In this document: positions 25,956 to 37,456 of the stretch, piece by piece | How positions within the stretch are numbered: position 1 is the stretch's first letter | How the letters are laid out: every line of letters begins with the position of its first letter | Assembly (NCBI RefSeq): GCF_005144475.1 | Contig: NZ_SWJZ01000041.1 | Coordinates: 1 to 64,000, forward strand | Direction of reading: 5' to 3' | Length of the DNA: 64,000 nucleotides | DNA from: Rhodobacter capsulatus | GTDB taxonomy: Bacteria > Pseudomonadota > Alphaproteobacteria > Rhodobacterales > Rhodobacteraceae | The notes under the pieces: model-generated | What the model was told of the DNA's origin: nothing | Database searches by the model: none | Seen by the model: the letters and a program-made list of their open reading frames with translations, nothing else | Translations under genes and position numbers: made by a program

Positions 25956-26588
25956 TCAGCTGGCGTCGCTCCAGGTGTTGCGCACCCCGCGCGAGCGGGT
26001 GATGATGAAATTCGAAAACCGGAGCTGCGAGGACAGGCCCTGACGTGTCCAGGTGTTCCCGCCGTCCAGCGTCAGGGATTTCTGGCCGATGTCGAAGATC
26101 GGGTTGTAGCTGAGCGAGGTTTCCAGAATCACCGCGTAATCCCCCTCGGACATCAGCGGGATCCGGTCTTTTTCCGCATTGATCGTGGTGACCGTGTGCA
26201 CCGGGGTCAGCGCCGTGGCCCAGGATTTTTCCAGCGCGAACTTGTTGCCGTTCCCGTCGCAATCGATCACGGTATTGGCGTTGTTGTCGCTGGGGCAATA
26301 GATGATGGTGACCCGAAGCCAGCTGCGGCTGGCATCGCTGTTCAGCATGAAATCCAGCATCCGCTTGGCCCCCGCCATGTAGGTGGGCCCGATCGGCGCC
26401 TCCTCGCGCGAGATCATGTCGGCGATCGTGTAGCTGGCCTTCAGCGCCTCGGACTTGGTGCGGAAGGCGTCGAGGAACTGAAACGCGATCGCATACCAGC
26501 CCAGGATGAGCAGGGCGCCCATCACCCCTTCGATCGGGATCGAGCCGCGCTCCTCGCGCAGGAGCTTGCGCAGACGCCGCATCAGCAT
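25956..26588 (-). CDS. TadE/TadF-like pseudopilin
   Basis: 210 residues with a Tad-type N-terminus: short basic stretch MLMRRLRKLLREERGSIPIE and a hydrophobic segment EGVMGALLILGWYAIAFQF; the RGS-x-x-x-E pattern is the usual minor-pilin (TadE/F) entry. The remainder is a periplasmic domain with two Cys and a DNNANTVIDCDGNGN stretch that could bind calcium. Last of three minus-strand genes (27216-29159, 26653-27207, this). The start at 26588 places the basic/hydrophobic region at the N-terminus. Confidence 0.75.
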   Translation of the reverse strand: MLMRRLRKLLREERGSIPIEGVMGALLILGWYAIAFQFLDAFRTKSEALKASYTIADMISREEAPIGPTYMAGAKRMLDFMLNSDASRSWLRVTIIYCPSDNNANTVIDCDGNGNKFALEKSWATALTPVHTVTTINAEKDRIPLMSEGDYAVILETSLSYNPIFDIGQKSLTLDGGNTWTRQGLSSQLRFSNFIITRSRGVRNTWSDAS

Positions 26589-26652
26589 GGCCGGGCCTCG
26601 CCGGTTCGGCACCAATCGTTCTGAACTGCGGAAGCTGCGGTCATGGCGGGCC

Positions 26653-27207
26653 CTACTGCGGTTCGTTGACAAAGGCGGTGGTCGCGATCAGGGCGTATTT
26701 GTCGCCGATATCATGGGCCAAGGCCCGCGACAGCGGGTTGAGCGTCTCCATCGGCGCGACGCGCAGACAGGCGCGCAGGATCATCAGCTGGCCCGAGACG
26801 CCGGGTTGAATGACCGGCGTTTCGGTTTCGGTGATCGCATCGGAACAGAGCACGCCCCGGCCGTTGATATCCGAGGACCACGTGGTCCTGTCGACCTGAA
26901 ACACCTCGACGGTCAGATCCTCCATGCAATCGGGCAGGAAGGCGATGTTGCCGCAGATCGAGCGCTTGAGCTGGTCGTGGCTCGGCATCTCGGCCACGCC
27001 CAGCCGCAGGATCCGCGTGGTCAGATCGACGCCGCGATCCAGCAGGGTCTGCCGGACGCCCAGCACGCACAGCTCGACCGAGGCCACCATCATCATCACG
27101 AAGAACGGCATCCAGAACACGGCCGGGATCGAGGCCGCCCCCTCTTCGGAGCGCAGCCGGGCACCGATCCCCCGGAATGGCCGCAAGCTGAGGCGCAGGT
27201 GTGTCAT
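26653..27207 (-). CDS. TadE/TadF-like pseudopilin (second)
   Basis: 184 residues: N-terminal MTHLRLSLRPFRGIGARLRSEEGAASIPAVFW-type start (basic, then EEGAASIPAVFWMPFFVMMMV membrane segment) characteristic of TadE-like pseudopilins, followed by a periplasmic domain with four Cys. The start at 27207 removes a long non-conserved extension that overlaps the vWA gene. It begins eight bases after the stop of the larger gene and is presumably co-transcribed. Confidence 0.75.
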   Translation of the reverse strand: MTHLRLSLRPFRGIGARLRSEEGAASIPAVFWMPFFVMMMVASVELCVLGVRQTLLDRGVDLTTRILRLGVAEMPSHDQLKRSICGNIAFLPDCMEDLTVEVFQVDRTTWSSDINGRGVLCSDAITETETPVIQPGVSGQLMILRACLRVAPMETLNPLSRALAHDIGDKYALIATTAFVNEPQ

Positions 27208-27215
27208 CGCGGGCC

Positions 27216-29159
27216 TCAGTTCGTCAGCCGCAAGGAGGAGATCGAGGCGGCGATCGAGGCGAAGGCCGTCGACAGGTTGCTGCCCTGAACCGCGTAATAG
27301 TAGCTCGGCCCGCTGGAGCAGTATTCCAGCAGCGCCTTGCCCTCGCTCGGGGCATCGGCGGCGACGGAGAAAATGTAGACCCCCTTGCCCTTCGCCATGT
27401 CGCAAAGCTTCTTCGTCCGCGCGTCCTTGACGCCGGTATCGTAGACGGCATTCGCCATCAGGTCATATTGCGCCCCGGCGCTGCGGGCATAGGCCTTGCC
27501 GACAAGCCCCGCCACGGTGTTCAGGTTCCAGTTTTTCGTCTGGTAGAGATAATCATAGCTCACGTCATAGATCGGCGCTTCGGTGGTGACACTGACGGTG
27601 ACGGTCTTCCTGCAGGTGTAGGTGCGCTGGGACGAGGTGGAGCTGGTCATCGTGCAGTCGCTGGTACCCACCGAGCAGCTGTTCCATTTCCATTGGCCGT
27701 AGGCGTTCTTGTATTGCGTGCAGGTCGCGGTCTGGACCTGCTGTTCCGAGGTGGTCTTGGTGATCGCACTGCGCGCGACCCAGGTGCCGGTCTCGTATTT
27801 GTAATAGGGCGCGCTGGTTTTCGAGGCGTCGTAATAATAGATCCCGCTTGCCGTCGTGGCCGAGGGGCCGAAGCTGCCGAGGCTGTTGACCCCGAGGGTC
27901 GACATGATCCCCGAAGCGCCGGTGCGATAGCCCGGCAGGGTCGAGAAGTTGGCGGTGTTCGCGCCGTCGGTCATCAGCACCAGCACCTTCATCGTGTCGC
28001 CGTCATAGTCGATCGGGCGCGGCTTGGTTTCCCGGAAAGCGCTGCTGACCGAGGTCATCTTGGCGACTTCATCCCGTGCCGAAGGGTCGAGCAGCGCCAG
28101 GCCCCATTTGGTGCCGACGTCGATCGAGGTCCAGCCGCCCGCGGTCAGCTTGTCGATGAGGCCCGTGGTGTCGGCGGCCAGAAATTTCGGGTCGCTGGAC
28201 AGCGGAATCACGCGGTTCTGCGGGCTGTTCATGCAATTGTGCCAATCCTGCGAGGGATTGTTCGAGGTCGAACCGTTGCTGACGACGGTCGAGAGGCTGT
28301 CGGCGTATCTATAGGAACTGCCGTACATCGTCCGGGTCAGCGGCCCGGCGCCGTCGATCTGCATCGTGTTGTAGTCGCCAGCCACGAAATCGGCGCATTG
28401 CGGCATCGCGAAGCCGCTTCCGGTGACGCTGAAATCACTCGACAGGGTGTAGCCTGCCTGCATTTCCGAGCCCAGATAGACATTCGTGGAATAGGGCACG
28501 ACGCTGACACTGGTGCGTCCGGCGGCCACGCCGTCATTCGACGAGGCGAAGACCGTGTTGATGAAGGTTTTCGCCGCGACCTGCAGGTGCTGGAACCGGG
28601 TCTTCGACTTCGTGCAGCTTCGGGTGCAGGAAGGGTCGTCCTTGACGTATTCCGTCATCGAGCCCGACAGGTCGAGCACGAGCGAGATCTCGACGTTGCC
28701 GACCGCCTGCATCGCCTGGGTGTCGCCGGTGGCGGCAAGGCTGTTCACCCCGAGCAGCGGCCCGAAGATCGTCGGCATGTCATCGTCCACCTCGACGGTG
28801 ACGCGCCGCCATCCCAGCGCGATGCTGCCTTCGACCTTCGGGTTGAAGGACGAATCATTGGCGATGTAGTCCAGCCCGGCCTTGGTCAGGTAATCCTTCA
28901 CCACCAGCTTCGGGTCGCGTTTTTGCGTCAGCGAGGCGGCGGCCAGCACCGCCCGGTCGATGGTGTTCTGGATCAGCGTGCGGCGTTCCTCGACCCGGAC
29001 CAGATCGATCGCGATCCCGGTGGTGATCAGCATGAACAGGAAGATCTGCAGCGACAGGATGATCAGGGCGCCCTCCTCGTTGCGCACCAGCCGACGCAGC
29101 ATTCCGCCGCCCCAGGCCTTCCCGCCCCGAGCCTTCCCGTCCCGACTGCCCAGTTTCAT
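27216..29159 (-). CDS. TadG-like protein with von Willebrand A domain
   Basis: About 647 residues. The N-terminus has RNEEGALIILSLQIFLFMLITTG (Tad-like membrane anchor, residues about 25-50), then a DUF-like region and a von Willebrand A domain with an intact MIDAS DLSGSMTEY near residue 150; the C-terminal half is Ser/Thr/Tyr-rich with a VFSVAADAPSEG segment. Such proteins accompany Flp/Tad pilus systems, but here no flp, cpaABC, cpaE/F or tadBC genes are adjacent, so the role is uncertain. I chose 29159 since GGAG lies seven bases upstream; starts at 29219 or 29102 are possible. Confidence 0.75.
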   Translation of the reverse strand: MKLGSRDGKARGGKAWGGGMLRRLVRNEEGALIILSLQIFLFMLITTGIAIDLVRVEERRTLIQNTIDRAVLAAASLTQKRDPKLVVKDYLTKAGLDYIANDSSFNPKVEGSIALGWRRVTVEVDDDMPTIFGPLLGVNSLAATGDTQAMQAVGNVEISLVLDLSGSMTEYVKDDPSCTRSCTKSKTRFQHLQVAAKTFINTVFASSNDGVAAGRTSVSVVPYSTNVYLGSEMQAGYTLSSDFSVTGSGFAMPQCADFVAGDYNTMQIDGAGPLTRTMYGSSYRYADSLSTVVSNGSTSNNPSQDWHNCMNSPQNRVIPLSSDPKFLAADTTGLIDKLTAGGWTSIDVGTKWGLALLDPSARDEVAKMTSVSSAFRETKPRPIDYDGDTMKVLVLMTDGANTANFSTLPGYRTGASGIMSTLGVNSLGSFGPSATTASGIYYYDASKTSAPYYKYETGTWVARSAITKTTSEQQVQTATCTQYKNAYGQWKWNSCSVGTSDCTMTSSTSSQRTYTCRKTVTVSVTTEAPIYDVSYDYLYQTKNWNLNTVAGLVGKAYARSAGAQYDLMANAVYDTGVKDARTKKLCDMAKGKGVYIFSVAADAPSEGKALLEYCSSGPSYYYAVQGSNLSTAFASIAASISSLRLTN

Positions 29160-29456
29160 CGCGTGTCTCCGATCCGGTGCCCGTCCCGCCCCCGACTCGC
29201 GCAGGGGGGACTGTTCCATCTTTCTTCTTGCGCCGGAACCGGGCGGAAATGTGGCGCATCGGTGGCGCAGGGCGTTGATTGTGCAGGGATTTGAGACACT
29301 CTGCGCGGCGGCGGTGGCGGTGTCGCCCCGATCGGGACAATGTTTCCGGGGAACAGCGATTTTCTCGCCGCCGTTAGGGAGATGTTAATCTGTCAGGCGT
29401 AATGATTCGGCCTTGGGCCTCTCGACACCGGCGTTTCAAATCCCGATATAGGTGCC

Positions 29457-31397
29457 ATGTCCCTGCCTCCCGGTTTCCTTGACGAATTGCGCAACCGCCT
29501 GCCGCTGTCGCAGGTGGTCGGCCGCAAGGTGATCTGGGATCCGCGCAAGTCGAACCGCGCCAAGGGCGATTTCTGGGCGCCCTGTCCGTTCCACACCGAA
29601 AAGTCGGCCTCGTTCCACGTCGATGACCGCAAGGGCTTCTATTACTGCTTCGGCTGCCACGCCAAGGGCGACGCCGTCGGCTTCGTGAAGGAAACCGAAA
29701 ACGTCGGCTTCATCGAGGCGGTGGAGATCCTGGCGCGCGAAGCAGGCATGGTGATGCCCGCCCGCGATCCGCAGGCGGCGCAAAAGGCCGACCGGCGCAC
29801 CGAACTGGTGCGGGTGATGGAAGAGGCGGTGAAGTGGTTCCGGCTGCAGCTGAACACCCAGGCGGGGGCGGGCGCGCGGGATTATCTGGCGCGCAGGCGG
29901 CTCGGGGCCTCGGCGCTCGAACGTTTCGAGATCGGCTTTGCCCCCGACAGCCGCAACGGCCTGTTTCAGGCCCTGACCGGCAAGGGCATCGCCCCGGATC
30001 TGATCGTCGATGCGGGGCTGTGCATCCGCCCCGACGACGGCGGCGCCCCCTATGACCGCTTCCGCGGCCGGATCATCTTTCCGATTCGCGACGCGCGGGG
30101 GCGGGCGATTTCGCTCGGTGGTCGGGCGATGGACCCGAATGCGCGGGCGAAATACCTCAACGGCCCGGAAACCGAGCTCTTCGACAAGGGCCGCAATCTT
30201 TACAACCTTGGCCCCGCGCGCGAGGCCTGCGGCAAGGGCAAGCCGCTGATCGTCGCCGAGGGCTATGTCGATGTGATCGCGCTGGTCGAGGCGGGCTTCA
30301 CCGGCGCCGTCGCGCCGCTTGGTACGGCGATCACCGAAGACCAGCTGAAACTGATGTGGCGCATCGCCGACGAGCCGCTGATCGCGCTTGATGGCGATGC
30401 GGCCGGGCTGCGCGCCGGGCTGCGGCTGGTCGATCTGGCCCTGCCGCTGCTGGAAGCGGGCAAGGCCTTGCGCTTTGCCATCCTGCCCGGCGGGCAGGAT
30501 CCGGACGAGCTGATCAAGGCCGAGGGCCGCGAGGCGATGGAAAAGGTTCTGGCCAGCGCCAGGCCGATGGTCGATCTGCTCTGGCAGCGCGAAACCGAGG
30601 GCAAGGTCTTCGACAGCCCCGAACGCAAGGCGGCGCTCGACAAGACCCTGCGCGCGGCGCTCAAGAAGATCGCCGATCCCTCGATCCGCGCCCATTACGG
30701 CGAGGATATCAAGCGGCTGCGCGAAGATCTGTTCGGTCTGGCCCGCGGCGGGCAGGCGCCGCGCTGGACCATGCCGCGCAACCCGGGCGCGGGCCCCCGC
30801 GGCGCGAAGCCGCCCGCCCTGCCGCTTTCGGCCACCCGGGCCTCGCTTCTGGCCTCGGCGGGCAGCGAGGCGGTGGCCGAACAGCTGCGCGAGACGATGA
30901 TCATGGCGATCCTCTGCGCCCATCCCGCGCTGGTCGCCGAATTCGAAAGCCAGATCGAGCGGCTGCGCCTGTCCGATCCCGGCGTTGCCACGCTGCGCGA
31001 CACGATGCTGATGCAGGCCGACCGGCCGCCCGCGGCTTTGGCCGAAGCTTTGGCGCGCGAAAACCCGGGGGTGCTTGAAACCCTGATGTCGCATCCCCAT
31101 GTGCGCTCCGCCCCTCCGGTGCTGCGCCGCGACGACGGTGACTTTGCCCGCATGTGTCTGGCCGAGGAACTGGCCAAGTTGCAGGCGACGCGGGCGGTGC
31201 GGGCGGAAACCGAAGAAGCCGTGGAAGCTCTTGAAGGCCTGGCCGACGAGGGCGTGACCTGGCGGATCAGCCAAGCGACGAAAGCCTTTCACCGTGCCGG
31301 AAAGTCGAAACTTGAAGACAGCAGCGACCTTGGCGAGGACCGGGCCGCGATGTCACATTTCCTGCAGTCCCTGCTCGACAAGCACGGCGGCGGGTGA
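29457..31397 (+). CDS. dnaG: DNA primase DnaG
   Basis: Makes RNA primers for replication. 646 residues. CHC2 zinc finger at the N-terminus (CPFHTEKSASFHV ... YYCFGCHAKGDAV), the catalytic TOPRIM domain near 260-350 (VAEGYVDVIALVEAG, LDGDAAGLRA), and a helical C-terminal part for DnaB interaction. It precedes rpoD as in many proteobacteria, though rpsU is absent. The long ORFs on the other strand are shadows. Confidence 0.97.
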   Translation: MSLPPGFLDELRNRLPLSQVVGRKVIWDPRKSNRAKGDFWAPCPFHTEKSASFHVDDRKGFYYCFGCHAKGDAVGFVKETENVGFIEAVEILAREAGMVMPARDPQAAQKADRRTELVRVMEEAVKWFRLQLNTQAGAGARDYLARRRLGASALERFEIGFAPDSRNGLFQALTGKGIAPDLIVDAGLCIRPDDGGAPYDRFRGRIIFPIRDARGRAISLGGRAMDPNARAKYLNGPETELFDKGRNLYNLGPAREACGKGKPLIVAEGYVDVIALVEAGFTGAVAPLGTAITEDQLKLMWRIADEPLIALDGDAAGLRAGLRLVDLALPLLEAGKALRFAILPGGQDPDELIKAEGREAMEKVLASARPMVDLLWQRETEGKVFDSPERKAALDKTLRAALKKIADPSIRAHYGEDIKRLREDLFGLARGGQAPRWTMPRNPGAGPRGAKPPALPLSATRASLLASAGSEAVAEQLRETMIMAILCAHPALVAEFESQIERLRLSDPGVATLRDTMLMQADRPPAALAEALARENPGVLETLMSHPHVRSAPPVLRRDDGDFARMCLAEELAKLQATRAVRAETEEAVEALEGLADEGVTWRISQATKAFHRAGKSKLEDSSDLGEDRAAMSHFLQSLLDKHGGG

Positions 31398-31521
31398 GAA
31401 TTTCCGCCTTTGATTCGCCCCTGTGATTCGTCGCCGTGATTCGATAAAACGGCGAGAAACGATTCGACCCGCTGCGCGCCACCCCGTGCGCAGCCCCGAT
31501 GCAGCCCGACGAGGAGCGCCC

Positions 31522-33546
<2,025 letters not shown>

Positions 33547-33569
33547 GCGGTCCGTCCCGCCTGTCTGCC

Positions 33570-33600
33570 GATGCGCCCTTTCGGGCGCATCTTCTTTTTT
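33570..33600 (+). terminator. Terminator of dnaG-rpoD
   Basis: GATGCGCCC-TTTC-GGGCGCATC followed by TTCTTTTTT, 23 bases after the rpoD stop. Confidence 0.92.
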
Positions 33601-33709
33601 GCAAGCCCCGGTTGATTAGATACATTTCACACCTGCTTTTCGGATTTCGTCAACGGCGCCTTAACATTCTTGTCCCAGACTGGACTCGGTGGGAGATGGA
33701 GGGCGCAAG

Positions 33710-34555
33710 ATGACTATGTTTCGGGATACGTTCGCCGATGTGTTTCATTTCGATGACCGCATGGCGACGACGGGGCAGAACATGCGGCGCACGGACGAGT
33801 TTCTCGATCTGGCGCAGGGGTTCTATGGCGAAACCGTGCTGCAGACCTCGCGCGGGTTGCGCCGGGTGTCGTCGATCCTTGAAGGCGAGAAGATGCGGAC
33901 CTTCACCGGCGGTCTGGCCCCGGTGGTGACGGTCGAGCGGTTCCCGCTGGCGCGGTTGCGCCATCCGATGCCGCATCGGTTCTGGCCGCTCAACCTGCCT
34001 GCGGGTCTGTTTGGCAATCTGCGCAATCGCTTCGTCGCGCCCGAGCAATGCCTGCTGTTGCAAAGCGATCTGGCGGCGCGCGAACTGGGCAAAAGCCTGC
34101 TGCTGGTGCCCGCCAAGGTGATGGGACTGCTGCCGCAGGTGACCACGGTGAACCCGGGGCCGAAGGCGGTTCTGTATCGCTTCCTGTTCGAACGTCCCGA
34201 ACTGGTGGTGACCGACCGCGGCGCGGTGATGCTGTGCGATATCGGCTCGATGTTCGACGATTGGGCCGATCTGGACCCGCATGACACCCTCGCCCATCTG
34301 CCCGAGGTCGCGGCGCTGCCCTTTGATGCGGCGGTCGATCTGATCCGCCGCGAAATCGCCCTTGATGGCGGGGTGGAGGCACATTTCGCCAAGCATCTCG
34401 CGCGGATGGAGGCGATCCGCAAGACGATGGGCGCGCAGGACATGCAGGCGACGAACCGGCCCGGCCCCGACGCCCGGCATATCGAGGTGATGACCGCCAG
34501 TTTGTCGGTGCTCAAGGGCCGCCGCAAGGGCATGGCGGCACGGATCTCTGCCTGA
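33710..34555 (+). CDS. Degenerate Hint-domain (Hint_2-like) protein
   Basis: 281 residues, no signal peptide. From about residue 45 to 190 the layout follows the Hint_2 (hedgehog/intein) domain frequent in Rhodobacterales: GETVLQTSRGLRRVSSILEGEKM (about 47-69) for the Thr-x-x-G / Gly-Asp segment, PLNLPAGLFG, then APEQCLLL and LLLVPAKVM, and YRFLFERPELVVTDRGAV. The histidines normally found in the SPQHR and FxxHEL positions are replaced (EQC, ERPEL), and no Cys opens the domain, so self-splicing or cleavage is unlikely. A GGAGG lies upstream of 33710. Name is inferred from pattern only. Confidence 0.6.
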   Translation: MTMFRDTFADVFHFDDRMATTGQNMRRTDEFLDLAQGFYGETVLQTSRGLRRVSSILEGEKMRTFTGGLAPVVTVERFPLARLRHPMPHRFWPLNLPAGLFGNLRNRFVAPEQCLLLQSDLAARELGKSLLLVPAKVMGLLPQVTTVNPGPKAVLYRFLFERPELVVTDRGAVMLCDIGSMFDDWADLDPHDTLAHLPEVAALPFDAAVDLIRREIALDGGVEAHFAKHLARMEAIRKTMGAQDMQATNRPGPDARHIEVMTASLSVLKGRRKGMAARISA

Positions 34556-34576
34556 GCCGGGCGCGGGCCGCCGCGA

Positions 34577-35266
34577 TCAGCGCTTGAAGCGATCTGCCAG
34601 CTTCTCGATCGGGCTTCGCGTGTCGGGCTCGGCGGCGGGGGTCGGCTTTGCGGCCGGGGCCGGAGTGCCCCCCGGTCTGGTTCCGGTCGAGGGCCGCGGC
34701 GGCGCCGTGCGCAGCGCCACCGCATTGAGGAATTTCGCCCCGTCGCCCGCAGCCAGCACCGCCGCGCCGTCCGAGATCCCCCGCATCAGATCGTCCAGCC
34801 AGACCGCCTCGGCCTTGGCAAAATCGCTCAGCACATAGCCCGCCACCCGGTCCTTGTCGCCGGGATGGCCGATGCCAAGCCGGACCCGCGCATAGGCCTC
34901 GCCCATGTGCTGATGGATCGAGCGCAGCCCGTTGTGGCCCGCATGGCCGCCGCCCTGCTTCAGCCGCAGCTTTCCGGGGGCAAGGTCAAGCTCGTCGTGA
35001 AAGACGGTGATCGCCTCGACCGGGATCTTGTAGAAATCCGCCGCCGCCCGCACCGACTGGCCCGAGAGGTTCATGAAGGTCTCGGGCTTGAGGAGGATCA
35101 CCCGGGTCGCGCCGAAGCGGCCCTCGCTCACATGGCCTTGAAACGCCTTTTTCCAAGGCGCGAAGCCGTGATCGGCGGCGATGCGGTCGACCGCCATGAA
35201 GCCGATGTTGTGCCGGTTCGCGGCATATTTCGCCCCCGGATTGCCAAGGCCGACCCAAAGTTGCAT
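34577..35266 (-). CDS. pth: Peptidyl-tRNA hydrolase
   Basis: Releases tRNA from peptidyl-tRNA dropped by ribosomes. 229 residues. Motifs: [19 protein letters not shown] with catalytic His20, [30 protein letters not shown]. The C-terminal 40 residues form a Pro/Ala-rich extension ([19 protein letters not shown]) ending in a basic helix, longer than the usual 190-residue enzyme. Follows rplY on the minus strand, the common rplY-pth pair. Confidence 0.96.
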   Translation of the reverse strand: MQLWVGLGNPGAKYAANRHNIGFMAVDRIAADHGFAPWKKAFQGHVSEGRFGATRVILLKPETFMNLSGQSVRAAADFYKIPVEAITVFHDELDLAPGKLRLKQGGGHAGHNGLRSIHQHMGEAYARVRLGIGHPGDKDRVAGYVLSDFAKAEAVWLDDLMRGISDGAAVLAAGDGAKFLNAVALRTAPPRPSTGTRPGGTPAPAAKPTPAAEPDTRSPIEKLADRFKR

Positions 35267-35317
35267 CGCATCGCTCCTGTCGCGCGTCCCGGCCCGAGCG
35301 GGCGGGGGCCAGCCCCC

Positions 35318-35386
35318 GCACCCCCGGGATATTTATGGCAAGATAAAGGGGGGCCGATTTATCTTGCCATAAATATCCCCGCCGGA
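35318..35386. repeat. Intergenic inverted repeat, copy 3
   Basis: CCCCCGGGATATTTATGGC.. and its inverse (TTATCTTGCCATAAATATC..) separated by about ten bases, preceded by a GGGGGCC/AGCCCCC hairpin. It lies between rplY and pth. Ends are approximate. Same family as at 22.5 kb. Confidence 0.75.
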
Positions 35387-35397
35387 GGCTCAAAGTG

Positions 35398-35423
35398 AAA
35401 CGCCGGGCAAAGGCCCGGCGTTT
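35398..35423 (-). terminator. Terminator of rplY
   Basis: AAACGCCGGG-CCTTTG-CCCGGCGTTT stem located 22 bases after the rplY stop on the minus strand; pth transcription may read through or use its own start. Confidence 0.75.
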
Positions 35424-35444
35424 CCCGTTTCCTTGCGGAAAGGA

Positions 35445-36044
35445 TCACTCTTCGGCGTGATCGGCCGAAACGAGGCCCGAGGGCGCAGCGATATTGGCAA
35501 CGACGAAGTTGCGGTCGATCGTGGGCTTGCAGCCTTCCGGCAGCGGGATGTCCTGGATGTGGATCACGTCGCCGATGTTGCGGCCGGTCAGGTCGACGGT
35601 GATGTGATCCGGAATGTCCCCGGCGAGCACTTCGAGTTCGACTTCCGGACGCACGATGGTCAGGGTGCCGCCACGCTTCAGCCCCGGCGAGGCTTCGGCG
35701 TTGTCGAAGTTCACGTGGATGAACAGGTTGATGCGCGAGGCGCGGTGGGTGCGCATGAAGTCGATGTGGGTCGGAAGATCCTTCACCACGTCTTTCTGCA
35801 CGCCGCGGCAGATCACGCGGACGTCGTCCTGCCCGTCGATGTGCAGGTTGAACAGCGTCGACAGGAACCGACCCTTGCGCAGGCGGGTCAGCAGCTTGTT
35901 GTAGTCGAGGTTGATGGCCAGCGGCTCCTTGCCGTCGCCATAAACGATCCCGGGAACCTTGCCCTCACGACGTGCTGCGCGAGCGGCCCCCTTGCCCGTC
36001 CCCGTGCGCACCTCGGCTACGAGAGTTTCGATCTCTTTCGCCAT
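35445..36044 (-). CDS. rplY: Ribosomal protein bL25 (general stress protein Ctc form)
   Basis: 5S-rRNA-binding ribosomal protein. 199 residues, the long TL5/Ctc form: an N-terminal L25 domain ([21 protein letters not shown]) and a C-terminal beta domain ([18 protein letters not shown]) ending in an acidic tail. The start at 36044 ([19 protein letters not shown]) matches the family; a longer open frame upstream is rejected. Confidence 0.95.
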   Translation of the reverse strand: MAKEIETLVAEVRTGTGKGAARAARREGKVPGIVYGDGKEPLAINLDYNKLLTRLRKGRFLSTLFNLHIDGQDDVRVICRGVQKDVVKDLPTHIDFMRTHRASRINLFIHVNFDNAEASPGLKRGGTLTIVRPEVELEVLAGDIPDHITVDLTGRNIGDVIHIQDIPLPEGCKPTIDRNFVVANIAAPSGLVSADHAEE

Positions 36045-36274
36045 TTGCGTATCTCCAATGCAAAATGGGGCCCCCTCCAAGGGTGGGGCCCATGAGCGCG
36101 TGGAAGTAAAGCGGAAGCCCGCGCTTGTCCAGAAGATTCGCGCCTTGTTTTGCAGGGGTTTCATCACGCTTTGGTAACAGCCCCGGCGAAACCGTGCCGA
36201 TGCCTGCCCCCCGGGGAGTGGGCGCGGGCCGCAGGCTGTGTTACCCGGTTTCAAAGCGGTTTGAGGGGACGGGA

Positions 36275-37426
36275 ATGGCATTGCGGCAGGTGGCCCGGGT
36301 CAGCCGGGCGACGGGGATCGGGCTTTGTGCGCTGGGGGTGTTCTGGGGCGCTTTCGCGGCGCAGATGCCCGAATTCAAGATGCGCGCGGGGGTCGAGGAC
36401 GGGCTTTTCGGCGTGCTCTTGCTGGGCTCGGCGGTGGGGGGCATGGCGGCGATGGCGCTGGCGCCGCAGATCGGCCGCTGGCTTGGCCTGCGCATCCTGC
36501 CGCTGGCCGGGGCGTTTCTGGCGCTCGCGGCGCTGATGCCGCTTCTCATCCAGTCGGGTCCGACGCTTGCGCTGGCGCTGGTCGTCATGGGCGTGGCGAT
36601 GTCGAGCCTTGATCTGGCGGCGAATGTGCGGATTTCCGAGCTGGAGCACGACACCGGCCTGCCGCTGATGAACTGGAACCATGCGCTGTTTTCGGCGGGC
36701 TTTGCGGTCTCGGCGCTTCTGGCCGGGATGGCGCGGCGGGCGGGCCTTGCGCCCGAGGCGGTGCAGCCGGTGCTGGCGCTTGTCCTTGTCGCGATGGCCG
36801 CGGCGATGCTCGAGGCGCGGCGGGCGCCCGCCAGTGCCGAGGACGCCGAGGCCAAGGCCGCCGCCCGCACGCCCTGGGCCGCGGCGCTGGCGGCGGCGGC
36901 GATCCTGTTCGCGGCTTTCGTCGCCGAGAACGCCACCGAGACCTGGTCGGCGCTGCATATCGAGCGCAATCTGGGCGGTGCCCCGGGCGAGGGCGCCTTT
37001 GGCCCGGCGATGCTCGGCCTGACGATGGCGGCGGGGCGCTTTGGCGGGCAACTGCTGGCCGCGCGGCTGGGCGAGGCGCGTCTGGTGGCGCTGTCCGCGG
37101 TGCTGGGCTGCCTTGGCGCGCTCGTCACCGCTGCGGCCCCGGTGCAGGCGCTTGCCGTTCTGGGCATCGGCATGATCGGCATGGGCGTCGCGGTCGTCGT
37201 GCCCTCGGCCAATTCGCTTCTGGGGCAACGGGTTGCGCCTTCAGAGCGCGCCTTGGCGATTTCGCGCGCCTGGATGATCGGCTTCACCGGCTTCTTCATC
37301 GGTCCGGTGGTGATGGGGGCGCTCGCGCAGGGCTTCGGTCTGCGCGCGGCCTTTGTCGCGGTGGCGCTGATCCTTGCGGCGATCCTGCCCGGGCTTTGGG
37401 CGCTGAGGCGGATCCGGCGGTCCTGA
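36275..37426 (+). CDS. MFS transporter
   Basis: About 383 residues with roughly twelve hydrophobic segments; inner-membrane permease of the major facilitator superfamily. The N-terminal part ([31 protein letters not shown]) resembles the YbjJ/FucP-like group of small-ligand exporters. The start at 36275 follows GAGGGGACGGG. It converges with lldD, which encodes a lactate dehydrogenase, but this does not establish the substrate. Long opposite-strand frames here are shadows. Confidence 0.8.
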   Translation: MALRQVARVSRATGIGLCALGVFWGAFAAQMPEFKMRAGVEDGLFGVLLLGSAVGGMAAMALAPQIGRWLGLRILPLAGAFLALAALMPLLIQSGPTLALALVVMGVAMSSLDLAANVRISELEHDTGLPLMNWNHALFSAGFAVSALLAGMARRAGLAPEAVQPVLALVLVAMAAAMLEARRAPASAEDAEAKAAARTPWAAALAAAAILFAAFVAENATETWSALHIERNLGGAPGEGAFGPAMLGLTMAAGRFGGQLLAARLGEARLVALSAVLGCLGALVTAAAPVQALAVLGIGMIGMGVAVVVPSANSLLGQRVAPSERALAISRAWMIGFTGFFIGPVVMGALAQGFGLRAAFVAVALILAAILPGLWALRRIRRS

Positions 37427-37456
37427 GGGCCCGGGCGCACCCCGGGCCGCAGTCTG

